DNA of 64,000 bases, taken from contig NZ_MSCI01000002.1 of assembly GCF_002954585.1 (NCBI RefSeq), forward strand, positions 1,280,089 through 1,344,088, given 5' to 3'. Made by a program: the position numbers and the translations under genes. Positions within the stretch are counted from its first letter, which is position 1. Each line of letters opens with the position of its first letter. The notes under the pieces are model-generated. The model was not told where the DNA came from, searched no databases, and worked only from the letters and a program-made list of their open reading frames with translations. This DNA comes from Vibrio chagasii (GTDB lineage: Bacteria; Pseudomonadota; Gammaproteobacteria; Enterobacterales; Vibrionaceae). Positions 1-9,520 of the stretch are shown here, piece by piece.

Positions 1-36
1 TCATCGAGCTTTCGTTGAGACCAACGGCTAAAAAAG

Positions 37-498
37 TTAGTTGCCATTAGAACGACCTGCCCCTTTACGCTTCTTGCGTCTAGCTTCTAATAATTCGCCA
101 TGACGACCGATAAAGGCTTCCATCCACGCTTGTACAGGTAAAGGCATGTCGTAAGACAATACTTGGTTATCTCCGTCCATGTACTGGCCTGCGACTGTTT
201 GTGATGCTGTCAGTAATTGAATAATAGGTTTACCGGAGTCAACATTATCCATGACTAAGAATAGCTTAGGTTGCTGAGAGCTTAGATTGAAGCGGTAGTC
301 GGTACGTTCGTCTTTGTGTAGTTGGAGCAAACATACGTCTGGGGTTTCATTTTCAGGTGATAATTCAAAACCGATGAGTTCCCATTGAGTCGTTACCCAA
401 ATGCCAGTTTTGATCTCTTTCTCTATTCTTTGGACACCTATTGGCCAAGCTGATTCTGTTTTTTCGTAGTGTTCTTGGAATTCTTTTATCTCAGACAT
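37..498 (-). CDS. DUF3305 family protein, formate dehydrogenase accessory locus
   Basis: A 153-residue soluble protein with no signal peptide or membrane segment and a basic C-terminus (RRKKRKGAGR). It resembles the DUF3305 family, which is known from gammaproteobacterial formate dehydrogenase clusters, usually beside DUF3306 and ferredoxin-type genes. Its biochemical role is unknown. The divergent neighbour is fdhD, which supports a role in formate dehydrogenase maturation or electron transfer. An ATG for a following gene may lie at positions 4-2 on the same strand, so the rest of the cluster probably continues to the left of the window. Family assignment is from memory of the family, not from a search. 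Confidence 0.7.
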   Translation of the reverse strand: MSEIKEFQEHYEKTESAWPIGVQRIEKEIKTGIWVTTQWELIGFELSPENETPDVCLLQLHKDERTDYRFNLSSQQPKLFLVMDNVDSGKPIIQLLTASQTVAGQYMDGDNQVLSYDMPLPVQAWMEAFIGRHGELLEARRKKRKGAGRSNGN

Positions 499-911
499 AC
501 TGCACCCAATTGATTTTCTTTATTCTGATCGTACGTAGGACATTTTGTACTTCGCATAACCATATACCCTCTACAAAGCAATAAACACGCCAATACAGCT
601 TGAGTCCTACTGTGTCTGTGTTGCGTTTGTCGCTAAGTTACCTTTATAACGTTAGTCGATTGCGCTGGTTTGAGACAGTTAGTCTCGGTGAACTCTCATA
701 TTTTGCGCTATTTTAATCTAATGCTTCATGTTTTAACGAATCCCCGTTATTTTGGAATAAGATTTGCAAACGCTCTTCGCCATGCTGTTGTATGTTTATT
801 CATTGAAACGTGAACGATAACGACACATATAAACTAACGCATTTAGTAACAAGAGCTATGCTGCTCTTGTTAACGCCTATCTCATAAAATCGCTATCTCA
901 TTAAGTAGGAC
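499..911. other. Divergent intergenic region, DUF3305 gene / fdhD
   Basis: This 413-base non-coding stretch separates two divergent genes and must hold both promoters. A small perfect inverted repeat, GAGAC at 672-676 and GTCTC at 682-686, could be a protein-binding site or a weak hairpin. I found no sigma-54 promoter and no convincing riboswitch in it. Confidence 0.4.
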
Positions 912-1757
912 GTGACTGTGGTAAAACCAAACATAATAAAAACCAGTGAAAACCCACTTCAGACCATCGAAGTTGAAGTGTTTGATGAATATGGTGAGAA
1001 GCTAACAAAACAAATCGCTTGTGAGCGCCCTCTTACGGTAATGCTGAACTGGAAAGAGATCGTCACTCTGATGACATTGGGTTCACGCCCGGAAGCATTA
1101 GTCTTAGGTTATTTGAAAAACCAAAGCTTCCTTTCTGATCCAGAAGCCGTTGAATCTATCATTATTGATTGGGAAACCAGCTCTGCAGCGGTCATCACTA
1201 AAGAAGACACAAGCCAACTCGAGCAAGCATTGAAGAAGAAGACGGTGACGTCTGGCTGTGGTCAAGGCACCATGTACGGCAATGTGATGAAACAGTTAGA
1301 AGATTACCAAGTACCTCAAACTAAGATTAAGCAGTCTGAAATCTATACGGCACTAGAGGCTTTGACCCACTACAACGATACTTACAAGAAAGCGGGTGCG
1401 GTTCACGGTTGTGCGGTGTGCAAAGATGACCAAGTGTTGTCGTTTGTGGAAGATGTAGGTCGTCACAATGCCGTCGATACCCTTGCGGGTGAGATGTGGC
1501 TCAACAAAGAAGATGGCGGAGATAAGATCTTCTACACCACAGGTCGTCTTACCTCTGAAATGGTGATTAAGGTAGCGCAGATGGGAATCCCTGTTCTGCT
1601 ATCACGCTCTGGCGTTACACAAATGGGCTTAGATTTAGCGAAGAAGTTCGGCATAACAACGATTGCTCGTGCTAAAGGCTTGCGCTTCCAAGTGTTTACT
1701 GGTGCAGACAAGATAGATTTCAACGTCAAAGGCGAGCAAGCGCCTTCAGAGGGCTAG
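912..1757 (+). CDS. fdhD: Formate dehydrogenase accessory sulfurtransferase FdhD
   Basis: FdhD passes sulfur from the cysteine desulfurase IscS to the molybdenum cofactor before it is inserted into formate dehydrogenase; the family acts in the cytoplasm. The 281-residue length is normal. Visible family signatures are TSGCGQGT near residue 117, the CxxC pair in HGCAVCKDD near residue 168 (the sulfur-carrying cysteines in E. coli FdhD), and EDVGRHNAVD followed by GRLTSEM. The start is GTG at 912, behind an AAGTAGGA ribosome-binding site; a second in-frame GTG lies at 918. The gene is alone and ends in a strong hairpin terminator. Confidence 0.93.
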   Translation: MTVVKPNIIKTSENPLQTIEVEVFDEYGEKLTKQIACERPLTVMLNWKEIVTLMTLGSRPEALVLGYLKNQSFLSDPEAVESIIIDWETSSAAVITKEDTSQLEQALKKKTVTSGCGQGTMYGNVMKQLEDYQVPQTKIKQSEIYTALEALTHYNDTYKKAGAVHGCAVCKDDQVLSFVEDVGRHNAVDTLAGEMWLNKEDGGDKIFYTTGRLTSEMVIKVAQMGIPVLLSRSGVTQMGLDLAKKFGITTIARAKGLRFQVFTGADKIDFNVKGEQAPSEG

Positions 1758-1786
1758 ATTTCCCCTGCTACAAGTGAATAAACCAT

Positions 1787-1820
1787 GCCGTTCATTAAGG
1801 TTAATGAACGGCGTTTTTAT
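1787..1820 (+). terminator. Rho-independent terminator of fdhD
   Basis: A 12-bp perfect stem (GCCGTTCATTAA pairing with TTAATGAACGGC), with only GG between the arms, is followed by GTTTTTATTTG. Confidence 0.85.
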
Positions 1821-2053
1821 TTGTATGGGAGTAAATCATTGGTTTACCGAATAATAAGACCTAATTTAAGTTAATCGCATAAAGTTATTAGTTCTGTTTC
1901 TTCACACTAGTACATCTCTTTGAACATCAATACGAAACTAACCTTGCTTTACGAATTCCATAAGCTATTAATTACATATTCATCAATTTAATGAATCTAT
2001 TAATAAAAAATTAAAGATGAATATCAACGTCACCGGCTTAAAGGGAATTAACC

Positions 2054-3943
2054 ATGAGTAATCCATCGGAACCTCAGCGTAGATCGCTGTCTCTTTCAAT
2101 TCGTAGTAAGTTCATTCTAATCAACCTCACCCTATTTATTTCCGTCTTTATCTATGCCGTCTACGAGCAGTTCAGTTTAGACAAATTGGAATCATTGGAG
2201 ATCGCTGCGACCGAAAACCTCAGAAGCTCGGTCGATTTATTAACGTTAAGGCGACATGAGAAAGATTTCTTAGCCCGCAATGACCAGAAGTACGCAGAAC
2301 GCTTCGATAAAACCGTCAACATCTTGAATGAACGATTGGTGACTCTGAGCCAAACCTTAACCTCACACCAGCTTCACCTATCCGATCAGATGACTCACAT
2401 TTCAGATACCCTTCATCAATATCAAAAACAATTCCATCAGATAGTCGATCAAGTCAACGATATAGAACGAACAACCGCCCCGTTGGGTTTTGTTGCGACG
2501 TTGGGAGAAAGAAGAGAAGACCTGAAAGTCGCTATCGAGCACGAGTCTAACTTAACCCTGGAGCTTGCTCTGTTGGAGCTAATAGAAAAAGACTTCCATT
2601 ATCTTGCACATACAAACGATCAAACTAACCGTGCGTTAGAACAAGCACTCATAGAGTTCAAACCCTACTCCAAAACCTCGATTGTGACTGAACAAGCCTA
2701 TTCCGAATATAAGGCTGCGGTTGAAACCCTGTTGGTTGCTAACAGTAAGCTAGGTTTGTCTGCAGAGTTGGGGCTCAGAGGCGCCTTACGTAGCAATGTC
2801 CATCAAACGGAACAAGCCATTGAACAAGTGCAGAATGAGATAAGCCAAGCAATTACAGCGGCAGTTAGACACACACAAAATATGTTGCATCTGTTTGGTG
2901 CCGCTATCGTCGCATTGCTTTCTTTGTTGTTGGTGTTCATTGGTCGCAACATACTCGCGCGTATTAAAGCGATTAACGTCATGATGGAGTCGATTGCCAA
3001 TGGCGATGGTGATTTAACGGTGCGAATGAATGCCAAAGGTAACGACGAATTAGCCCAGCTCGCTCACTCATTCGATACCTTCATCAATAAACTACATGGA
3101 AACATCAAAGAGCTGTCGAGTGTAATGAAGGTACTGACCGACAGCTCGTGTAGTTCTGAAGAAGCCGCGATCAAAAGCATGAGCAATGCAGAGAAACAGA
3201 AACAACAATCGGAGTCGGTCGCAACGGCAGTTAACGAATTGGTGATGACCAGTAATGAAGTCACAGTCAATATAGAAAATGCTGCGACTAATGCAGAGAA
3301 GATTAAAGACAACGCCCATCAAGCACTACAAGAAACACATTTAACGGATTCGAGTATCAATGTTTTGGCTGAGAACATTGCAGAGTCGCAAGACTTAATC
3401 GTACAGCTTGAAGAACAGAGCCGTGAAATCAATCAAGTGGTGACGACGATTCAAGGGATTGCAGAACAAACTAACCTACTCGCGCTTAACGCGGCGATTG
3501 AGGCTGCTCGTGCAGGCGATCACGGGCGAGGCTTTGCTGTGGTTGCCTCTGAAGTGAGAGAGCTTTCTCTGATGACTAACGACTCGACTCATCAGATTGA
3601 ATCGACTATCCATGGTTTGACTTCCGGCATTGCCAAGACAGTCGCCAATATGTCGGCAAGCTTAGAACAAACCGAACAAGTTAAGCACCAGACTAAAGAT
3701 GTGGTTAATGCGATTGAAGGTATCCACTTCCAAGTTGGAGAGATGTTCGATCTTAATAGTCAAATAGCGACAGCGTCTGAAGAACAATCTATGGTATCTG
3801 CGGAGATAGACCGAAACATCAGCGACATCGCTCATCTAGCAAGTAATACACATACCGTGGTATCAGGTTCAGTGCGTTGTAGTGAACAGGTATCGAGTGT
3901 GAGTGTGAAATTAGAGGAGATTGTGGCTCAGTTTAAATACTGA
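2054..3943 (+). CDS. Methyl-accepting chemotaxis protein with HBM-type sensor domain
   Basis: A chemoreceptor of 629 residues. TM1 is at about 20-41, and an all-helical periplasmic domain spans about 42-275. That domain contains LRRHEKDFLAR, typical of the helical bimodular (HBM) sensors that bind organic acids in McpS-like receptors. TM2 is at about 278-298, followed by HAMP and the cytoplasmic signalling hairpin. The hairpin tip ([17 protein letters not shown], near residue 472) is the CheA/CheW contact. There is no C-terminal CheR-docking pentapeptide. The ligand cannot be read from the sequence. The gene is monocistronic, between two terminators. Confidence 0.93.
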   Translation: MSNPSEPQRRSLSLSIRSKFILINLTLFISVFIYAVYEQFSLDKLESLEIAATENLRSSVDLLTLRRHEKDFLARNDQKYAERFDKTVNILNERLVTLSQTLTSHQLHLSDQMTHISDTLHQYQKQFHQIVDQVNDIERTTAPLGFVATLGERREDLKVAIEHESNLTLELALLELIEKDFHYLAHTNDQTNRALEQALIEFKPYSKTSIVTEQAYSEYKAAVETLLVANSKLGLSAELGLRGALRSNVHQTEQAIEQVQNEISQAITAAVRHTQNMLHLFGAAIVALLSLLLVFIGRNILARIKAINVMMESIANGDGDLTVRMNAKGNDELAQLAHSFDTFINKLHGNIKELSSVMKVLTDSSCSSEEAAIKSMSNAEKQKQQSESVATAVNELVMTSNEVTVNIENAATNAEKIKDNAHQALQETHLTDSSINVLAENIAESQDLIVQLEEQSREINQVVTTIQGIAEQTNLLALNAAIEAARAGDHGRGFAVVASEVRELSLMTNDSTHQIESTIHGLTSGIAKTVANMSASLEQTEQVKHQTKDVVNAIEGIHFQVGEMFDLNSQIATASEEQSMVSAEIDRNISDIAHLASNTHTVVSGSVRCSEQVSSVSVKLEEIVAQFKY

Positions 3944-4000
3944 TGTGTATTCCACTGTGTTGTGGACTATCACCATCTCTGAATAAACTGCAGGTAATAA

Positions 4001-4042
4001 AAAACGCCCTTATCGCTTTCTGCAGATAAGGGCGTTTCAATT
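4001..4042. terminator. Bidirectional terminator between the chemoreceptor gene and ybiT
   Basis: A 13-bp perfect stem (AAACGCCCTTATC at 4002-4014 with its complement at 4025-4037) has A-rich and T-rich flanks. It lies between convergent genes, so it can stop transcription from both sides. Confidence 0.85.
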
Positions 4043-4114
4043 CTATAAGGACATTTTCCGTTACTCTAGACTATTGGTGTCTACAAACAGCGGTGTCCAA
4101 AACACTAGCCAAAA

Positions 4115-5698
4115 TTAGCCACGTGCTTTTAGGAATTCAGCGTAAGTACCACGGAAATCGTTAATCTTGCCATCTTTGATTTCTAGAATACGCGTTGCTA
4201 GAGAATCTACGAATACGCGGTCGTGAGATACGAAGAACAATGTGCCTTTGTAGTTCTCAAGAGCCAAGTTAAGCGCTTCGATAGATTCCATATCCATGTG
4301 GTTAGTTGGTTCATCCATAAGTAGGATGTTTGGCTTGTGCATCATGATCTTACCAAGAAGCATACGACCTTGCTCACCACCAGAAATTACCTTAACTGAT
4401 TTCTTAATGTCGTCTTGACCAAATAGCATACGACCTAGGAAGCCACGTACAACCTGCTCGTCTTCACCTTCTTGACGCCATTGGCTCATCCAATCGAACA
4501 AGTTCATGTCTTCTTCGAAATCATGAGCATGGTCTTGAGCGTAGTAACCGATGTTTGCGTTTTCAGACCACTTGTACTCACCAGTACGAGCTTCAAGTTC
4601 GCCAGCTAGTGTGTTAAGTAGTGTTGTTTTACCCACACCGTTCTCACCAATGATTGCAACGCGCTCACCTACTTCGAAGATTGCATCGAACTTGTTGAAT
4701 AGGTCTTCTTCAAAGCCTTGAGATAGGTTTTCAACCACAAGTGCGTTACGGAATAGCTCTTTAGACTGTTCAAAACGGATGAATGGGTTTTGACGGCTAG
4801 AAGCTTTTACTTCTTCAAGTTGAATCTTATCGATTTGCTTAGCACGAGACGTTGCTTGCTTCGCTTTAGAAGCGTTAGCAGAGAAACGAGAAACGAACGT
4901 TTGAAGTTCAGCAATTTGTGCTTTCTTCTTAGCGTTGTCAGACAGTAGACGTTCACGCGCTTGAGTCGCTGCCGTCATGTACTCATCGTAGTTACCTGGG
5001 AACAGGCGAAGTTCACCGTAGTCAAGGTCAGCCATGTGTGTACATACAGAGTTTAGGAAGTGACGGTCGTGCGAAATGATGATCATTGTGCAGTTACGTT
5101 GGTTTAGTGTCTCTTCCAACCAGCGGATAGTATCCATGTCCAGGTTGTTCGTTGGTTCGTCTAGAAGCATGATGTGCGGGTCTGCGAACAGAACTTGCGC
5201 TAGAAGCACACGAAGTTTCCAACCAGGTGCTACTTCGCTCATTAGGCCGAAGTGTTGTGATTCTTCAATACCAACAGCAAGAAGAAGCTCACCCGCTTTC
5301 GCTTCAGCCATGTAACCGTCCATTTCAGCAAACTGAACTTCAAGGTCAGCGACTTTCATGCCGTCTTCTTCGCTCATTTCTGGCAAAGAGTAAATGCGGT
5401 CACGCTCTTGCTTGATTGCCCATAGCTCTTTGTGACCCATGATAACCGTGTCGATTACCGTGAATTCTTCGTAAGCAAATTGGTCTTGGTTTAGCTTAGC
5501 TACGCGCTCGTTTGGATCGTAGCTTACGTTACCAGAAGTCGGCTCTAGTTCACCTGATAGGATCTTCATGAACGTCGATTTACCACAGCCATTCGCGCCG
5601 ATTAAACCGTAACGGTTACCTTCGCCGAACTTAACTGAAATATTTTCGAAAAGTGGCTTAGCGCCGAATTGTTGGGTGATATTTGCTGTGGAGATCAA
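4115..5698 (-). CDS. ybiT: ABC-F family ATPase YbiT
   Basis: A soluble protein of 527 residues with two ABC ATPase domains and no membrane segments, an ABC-F arrangement that acts on ribosomes. The first Walker A is GANGCGKST (about residues 34-42); the second is GENGVGKTT. Two [18 protein letters not shown] Walker B motifs and the lysine-rich linker between the domains are present. The N-terminus follows E. coli YbiT closely ([15 protein letters not shown]). The start is TTG at 5698; the more usual ATG is absent and homologues begin at the same place. ABC-F proteins resolve stalled ribosomes; the exact role of YbiT is not settled. Confidence 0.92.
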   Translation of the reverse strand: MISTANITQQFGAKPLFENISVKFGEGNRYGLIGANGCGKSTFMKILSGELEPTSGNVSYDPNERVAKLNQDQFAYEEFTVIDTVIMGHKELWAIKQERDRIYSLPEMSEEDGMKVADLEVQFAEMDGYMAEAKAGELLLAVGIEESQHFGLMSEVAPGWKLRVLLAQVLFADPHIMLLDEPTNNLDMDTIRWLEETLNQRNCTMIIISHDRHFLNSVCTHMADLDYGELRLFPGNYDEYMTAATQARERLLSDNAKKKAQIAELQTFVSRFSANASKAKQATSRAKQIDKIQLEEVKASSRQNPFIRFEQSKELFRNALVVENLSQGFEEDLFNKFDAIFEVGERVAIIGENGVGKTTLLNTLAGELEARTGEYKWSENANIGYYAQDHAHDFEEDMNLFDWMSQWRQEGEDEQVVRGFLGRMLFGQDDIKKSVKVISGGEQGRMLLGKIMMHKPNILLMDEPTNHMDMESIEALNLALENYKGTLFFVSHDRVFVDSLATRILEIKDGKINDFRGTYAEFLKARG

Positions 5699-6159
5699 TG
5701 CCTTTACCTTTTTAATGTGAAAAACGCCGCAACGTTACTTGTTCAGGGCTTTAACTGCAAGTATTGATTGCAATTACCCGCTAATAAGTGAGCGATAACC
5801 TAGCTAAATCATAGTTTGAGGTAACTCACATTTTTGATTTCTATTTATGGAGTGATAAATAAGCCAATCCTGCAACATACAAAGCACTGAACCAACGAGT
5901 AAAAACCGTCTTATATAAAGACATATCTCGTCTTAATAATTTAATATATCGCATAGCAATCTGTTACAAACAAACCTACTTTGCATCGAGCTATTCACAA
6001 CACTCTTCAATGAACAAATAGTAGCTCAATGACTGACAGTTTCATGACAATGAGCCCAGATTCGGGGATAAAGTACTCGCCCTCATTGATGCACGAGATT
6101 TCACAAAGCTCGATTCTCTAACTATAGTAATCGTAACCTCATAATTCTAAGAGACTTTT
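5699..6159. other. Divergent intergenic region, ybiT / membrane ATPase gene
   Basis: This 461-base AT-rich stretch separates divergent genes. It must carry the promoters of both, but I see no clear operator, RNA structure or small ORF. Confidence 0.35.
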
Positions 6160-8505
6160 ATGCGTTCATTACCGCGCTTCTTATTCTTCATATTAGCCAT
6201 GCTCTCATGGCCAAGTCATGCCAACTTGGAATATGACTTACAATCACAGCCTCAGGTCTCTGACATCGCCCAAGATCTGAATAATCGGATCGATCAACTA
6301 CCCGACCCTCTGTTTATGGAAGTGTCTGACAAACGCAAAGTAAACCGACTGCTCGCAGAGGTACTTCGTGTCCAGAATCAGCAAATCGCTAAGTTCGACC
6401 AACGACTCAAAGCCTATCGTGAAAACAGCGAGCCAGAGCAGTGGTTCGATGTGGAGTCTAGCTACGTCACGTTGAACAGTTTGAATGTGAGTAAGCAGCA
6501 CTTATTGGAGCAAAGCACAGCAAGTAACAGAGAACGCTTGACCGGTTTTGGCCCTTACGGTGTTACTCAGTTTAAGCAAGAGTGGGAACTGACCAAGCTA
6601 AACGTCGAATACTTGGTGTATTTCCAAATACGTAGCTTCAAAGCACTTATTAAAGATATCTTCATTTCGCCGGTGCCTGTAATTGGTGCGGCGTTAAAAG
6701 TACTGTTCATCTACTTTGCACTAGTGTGGTGGTTAGCGAACAGCAAAAGGTTGATTGAACTGTTTCGTGTTAACCTGCTTGAGGCGAAACCAAACCCTCC
6801 ATTCCTGATTCGTTTAATTTGGTATGTGAGCCGTGCGGATAGAGCCATTGCTTGGTTAATTGCTATCACGCTGTCGCTGCGTGTACTTTCAAGTATCCCT
6901 AGCCTGCAACACCTAATATTCCTTGAGATCTTTACATGGTGGATTCTAGGCGGCTCGATCGCCATCAGCTTCATTCTGGAGTTTGCGTACCGCATGGGTC
7001 GCACATCAAACCAAGAAGTGATTGCCCTACGCCTTTCAACGATTCGACGTTATGTGTGGAGTTTTATTGTTGCTGGTGTGATTCTTCAGATTTCCAGTAT
7101 TACGCTAGGTAAAGGCACCATTTACAGTTGGATTTATAGCGTCCTATTCTTCTGGTTTGTGTTGGTGACCATCTCGGTCCTTCGTTTATGGAGAGCTAAG
7201 GTATTCAATACCCTAGAGCATATCTCTGACCGTCCAGTGTGGGTTAATTGGGCTGTGAATCGCCAAGATACCTTCTTACTTAATATCCTCGCGACTGCGC
7301 TTGGTATCGCTTGGTTGAGTGTGTATCACTTCCAGCATCGTATCATGTCGCTGCTTTCTAACTACACAGTATTCAGTCAAGCACTGGCTTATCTGTTTAG
7401 GATTGAAGTGGCTAAGCAGTCTGATCTCGATAAGAACCAGAAAAACCTAGTGCGCATCAAAGGTGATCAAACATACGAATACATTCTACCTGGATCCATC
7501 GACAGCGAGCTGATTGACTATGCCGGCGATGAAGTTAAACAACTTTCTCGCTATTTGATGTCCGACAGCCCGGCGATTTGTATCGTCTCTGGTGAACGTG
7601 GTGTGGGTGCCACAACGCTTCTGTATACCTTGCTGCACAAGGTATCGAATGCAGAGCCAATTTACGTTAGCTGTCCTTACGCGGGTTACCAAGAATTACT
7701 GTGTCACCTTGCGGTAAGCATTGGCTTGGAAGAAGACGCAACTGAGATTCAAATCTTGGCGCATCTTCGTAAGAGTGAGACGGCTTATCTGATTGCGATT
7801 GATAATGCCCAGCGCCTAGTTAAACCAATGGTTGGTGGTCTTTCAGATCTGATTCGATTGACTAACTTACTGCGTCGTTCGAAGAAGAACCACAGAATCG
7901 TGATGTCGATTGCTAAGTCTAGCTGGCGATTTGTCGATCGAGCTCGTGGTGAGCGTCTGTTATTTGATTTGGTTTGCTTCCTTCCGCGTTGGACAGAGAA
8001 ACAAGTTGGCGAGTTGCTTACTAGCCGTATCAATACCGAGCTTGAGAAGTCATTATCATTTGATGGTTTAGTGGTACCAAAGCAGTGGGACCAAGATGAC
8101 ATGAGCGAAGAAGAGCGCGCGCGCCAAGGTTTCTATCGTATCTTGTGGCACTACTCAGATGGTAACCCAACCGTTGCACTGCGTTTCTTCCGTCTTTCTT
8201 TAAACAGGAACAAAGAGACAGACCAAGCGGTAGTAAGGTTGTTCCATGTGCCTGAGGCTCAAGAACTAGAGAACATGCCAAAACCGATGCTGGCGGTACT
8301 GCGCTCTATCGTTCAGTTAGAAATCGCGTCTACCGAGGTGCTATCAGAATGTACTCAGCTAAGTATTGCTGAAATCACCGGTATTCTTCGTTACTTCGAA
8401 AGCCGTGGTTACATTGGCTGGAATGAAGATAAGGCAAGAATCTCTGATCACTGGTTCCGTCACATTACTAACGTTCTCGACCGTCAACATTTATTGGTGA
8501 AGTAA
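6160..8505 (+). CDS. Membrane protein with C-terminal ATPase-like domain, partner of an MscS channel
   Basis: A 781-residue protein of unknown function. It has a signal peptide (about 1-21, ending SHA), a helical extracytoplasmic part to about 160, and roughly six hydrophobic segments between about 167 and 410. A cytoplasmic NTPase-like domain starts near 460. The P-loop is GERGVGATT at 478-486: the Walker A lysine is replaced by Ala484. A Walker B-like LIAIDNAQ ends near 551, similar to ExeA/TniB-type AAA domains. The final 100 residues look like a winged-helix-type segment. Its stop lies one base before the start of the MscS-type gene, so the two are translationally coupled. The domain order suggests an energy- or nucleotide-sensing regulator of the channel; this is inference. 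Confidence 0.8.
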   Translation: MRSLPRFLFFILAMLSWPSHANLEYDLQSQPQVSDIAQDLNNRIDQLPDPLFMEVSDKRKVNRLLAEVLRVQNQQIAKFDQRLKAYRENSEPEQWFDVESSYVTLNSLNVSKQHLLEQSTASNRERLTGFGPYGVTQFKQEWELTKLNVEYLVYFQIRSFKALIKDIFISPVPVIGAALKVLFIYFALVWWLANSKRLIELFRVNLLEAKPNPPFLIRLIWYVSRADRAIAWLIAITLSLRVLSSIPSLQHLIFLEIFTWWILGGSIAISFILEFAYRMGRTSNQEVIALRLSTIRRYVWSFIVAGVILQISSITLGKGTIYSWIYSVLFFWFVLVTISVLRLWRAKVFNTLEHISDRPVWVNWAVNRQDTFLLNILATALGIAWLSVYHFQHRIMSLLSNYTVFSQALAYLFRIEVAKQSDLDKNQKNLVRIKGDQTYEYILPGSIDSELIDYAGDEVKQLSRYLMSDSPAICIVSGERGVGATTLLYTLLHKVSNAEPIYVSCPYAGYQELLCHLAVSIGLEEDATEIQILAHLRKSETAYLIAIDNAQRLVKPMVGGLSDLIRLTNLLRRSKKNHRIVMSIAKSSWRFVDRARGERLLFDLVCFLPRWTEKQVGELLTSRINTELEKSLSFDGLVVPKQWDQDDMSEEERARQGFYRILWHYSDGNPTVALRFFRLSLNRNKETDQAVVRLFHVPEAQELENMPKPMLAVLRSIVQLEIASTEVLSECTQLSIAEITGILRYFESRGYIGWNEDKARISDHWFRHITNVLDRQHLLVK

Positions 8506-8506
8506 A

Positions 8507-9397
8507 ATGAAGAAGTTATTTGTCCTATTACTTGTTGGCTTGGCGACGACGGTAAGTTTCCCGACTTACGCGACAGAAGAGTTAGCCAATGTAGAAAACA
8601 TTTCTAAGATTGCGAGCTTGGTGCGTTGGAGTGGCGTGTTCTTCTCTATCATCGTCATTGCTGCGATGTGGTTGTTATTGAAGTTCATTAACTCAATGGT
8701 GACCAGCTTTGGTAGCCAATTCGTGCAATATCGAATGTTGCTGCAAAAGCTTCAATCGTTCATGCAATTCTTCATTTATGTGAGTACTGGTCTTATCGTG
8801 TTCATGATGAGTTTCCGCATAAACGACCAAATCTTGGCTCTGATTGGCGGTACCCTAGCAGTGTCGGTCGGCTTTGCGCTTAAAGACTTGGCGGCCTCTT
8901 TCATCGCGGGTATCACTGTAATGATTGATAGACCATTTCAGGTAGGTGACCGCGTCACGTTCGAAGGTAACTACGGAGACATTATTACTATTGGTTTACG
9001 CTCAGTACGTATGAGAACTTTGAACGACGACATCATTACAATTCCAAACAACAAGTTCTTAAACGAAGTAACCACCAGTGGTAACTATGGCGCGTTGGAT
9101 ATGCAGGTGGTGATTCCGTTTTATGTCGGTATGGATGAGGACATTACCCTCGCCCGTGATCTGATACAGGAAGCGGCTTCATCAAGCCGTTACATCCACT
9201 TACCCAAGCCTGTGACGGTATTGGTGAAACAGACCATTACTGACAACTACCTAGCAATACAGCTAACCTGTAAGGCTTATGTGGTGGATACAGCCTATGA
9301 GAAGTTGTTCGAGACTGATATTACACTTCGTGTCATGAAAGAGTTTAAGAAACACAATATCAACCCACCTAAAATCTCAGTGGCTGCCCACTCTTAA
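8507..9397 (+). CDS. MscS-type mechanosensitive ion channel
   Basis: A small-conductance mechanosensitive channel homologue of 296 residues, close to E. coli MscS in length. An N-terminal signal-like hydrophobic segment (residues 1-22, ending TYA) is followed by TM segments near 40-60 and 85-103. The pore helix TM3 is LIGGTLAVSVGFALKDLAAS, about residues 110-129. The cytoplasmic beta domain (DRPFQVGDRV, IPNNKFLNE) is well conserved. It follows the membrane ATPase-like gene with a one-base gap and ends at a strong terminator, making a two-gene operon. Family function is release of solutes on osmotic downshock. Confidence 0.9.
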   Translation: MKKLFVLLLVGLATTVSFPTYATEELANVENISKIASLVRWSGVFFSIIVIAAMWLLLKFINSMVTSFGSQFVQYRMLLQKLQSFMQFFIYVSTGLIVFMMSFRINDQILALIGGTLAVSVGFALKDLAASFIAGITVMIDRPFQVGDRVTFEGNYGDIITIGLRSVRMRTLNDDIITIPNNKFLNEVTTSGNYGALDMQVVIPFYVGMDEDITLARDLIQEAASSSRYIHLPKPVTVLVKQTITDNYLAIQLTCKAYVVDTAYEKLFETDITLRVMKEFKKHNINPPKISVAAHS

Positions 9398-9430
9398 TTT
9401 TAGGTTGATAGCTAGATTGTTAAAAACAAA

Positions 9431-9472
9431 AACACCTCCGTACTTGAATAAGATTCGGAGGTGTTTTTTTAT
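9431..9472 (+). terminator. Terminator of the ATPase-mscS operon
   Basis: An 11-bp stem (AAACACCTCCG at 9431-9441 with CGGAGGTGTTT at 9457-9467) is followed by a run of T. Confidence 0.88.
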
Positions 9473-9520
9473 GGTTTCCGCCTATTTAACGCTGTTGTCT
9501 TTCCGGCTTGGTTAATTGAA

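Noticed and set aside
499..911. Molybdenum-cofactor riboswitch before fdhD
   Set aside because: Only a five-base stem is visible; the conserved complex fold of that riboswitch is not.
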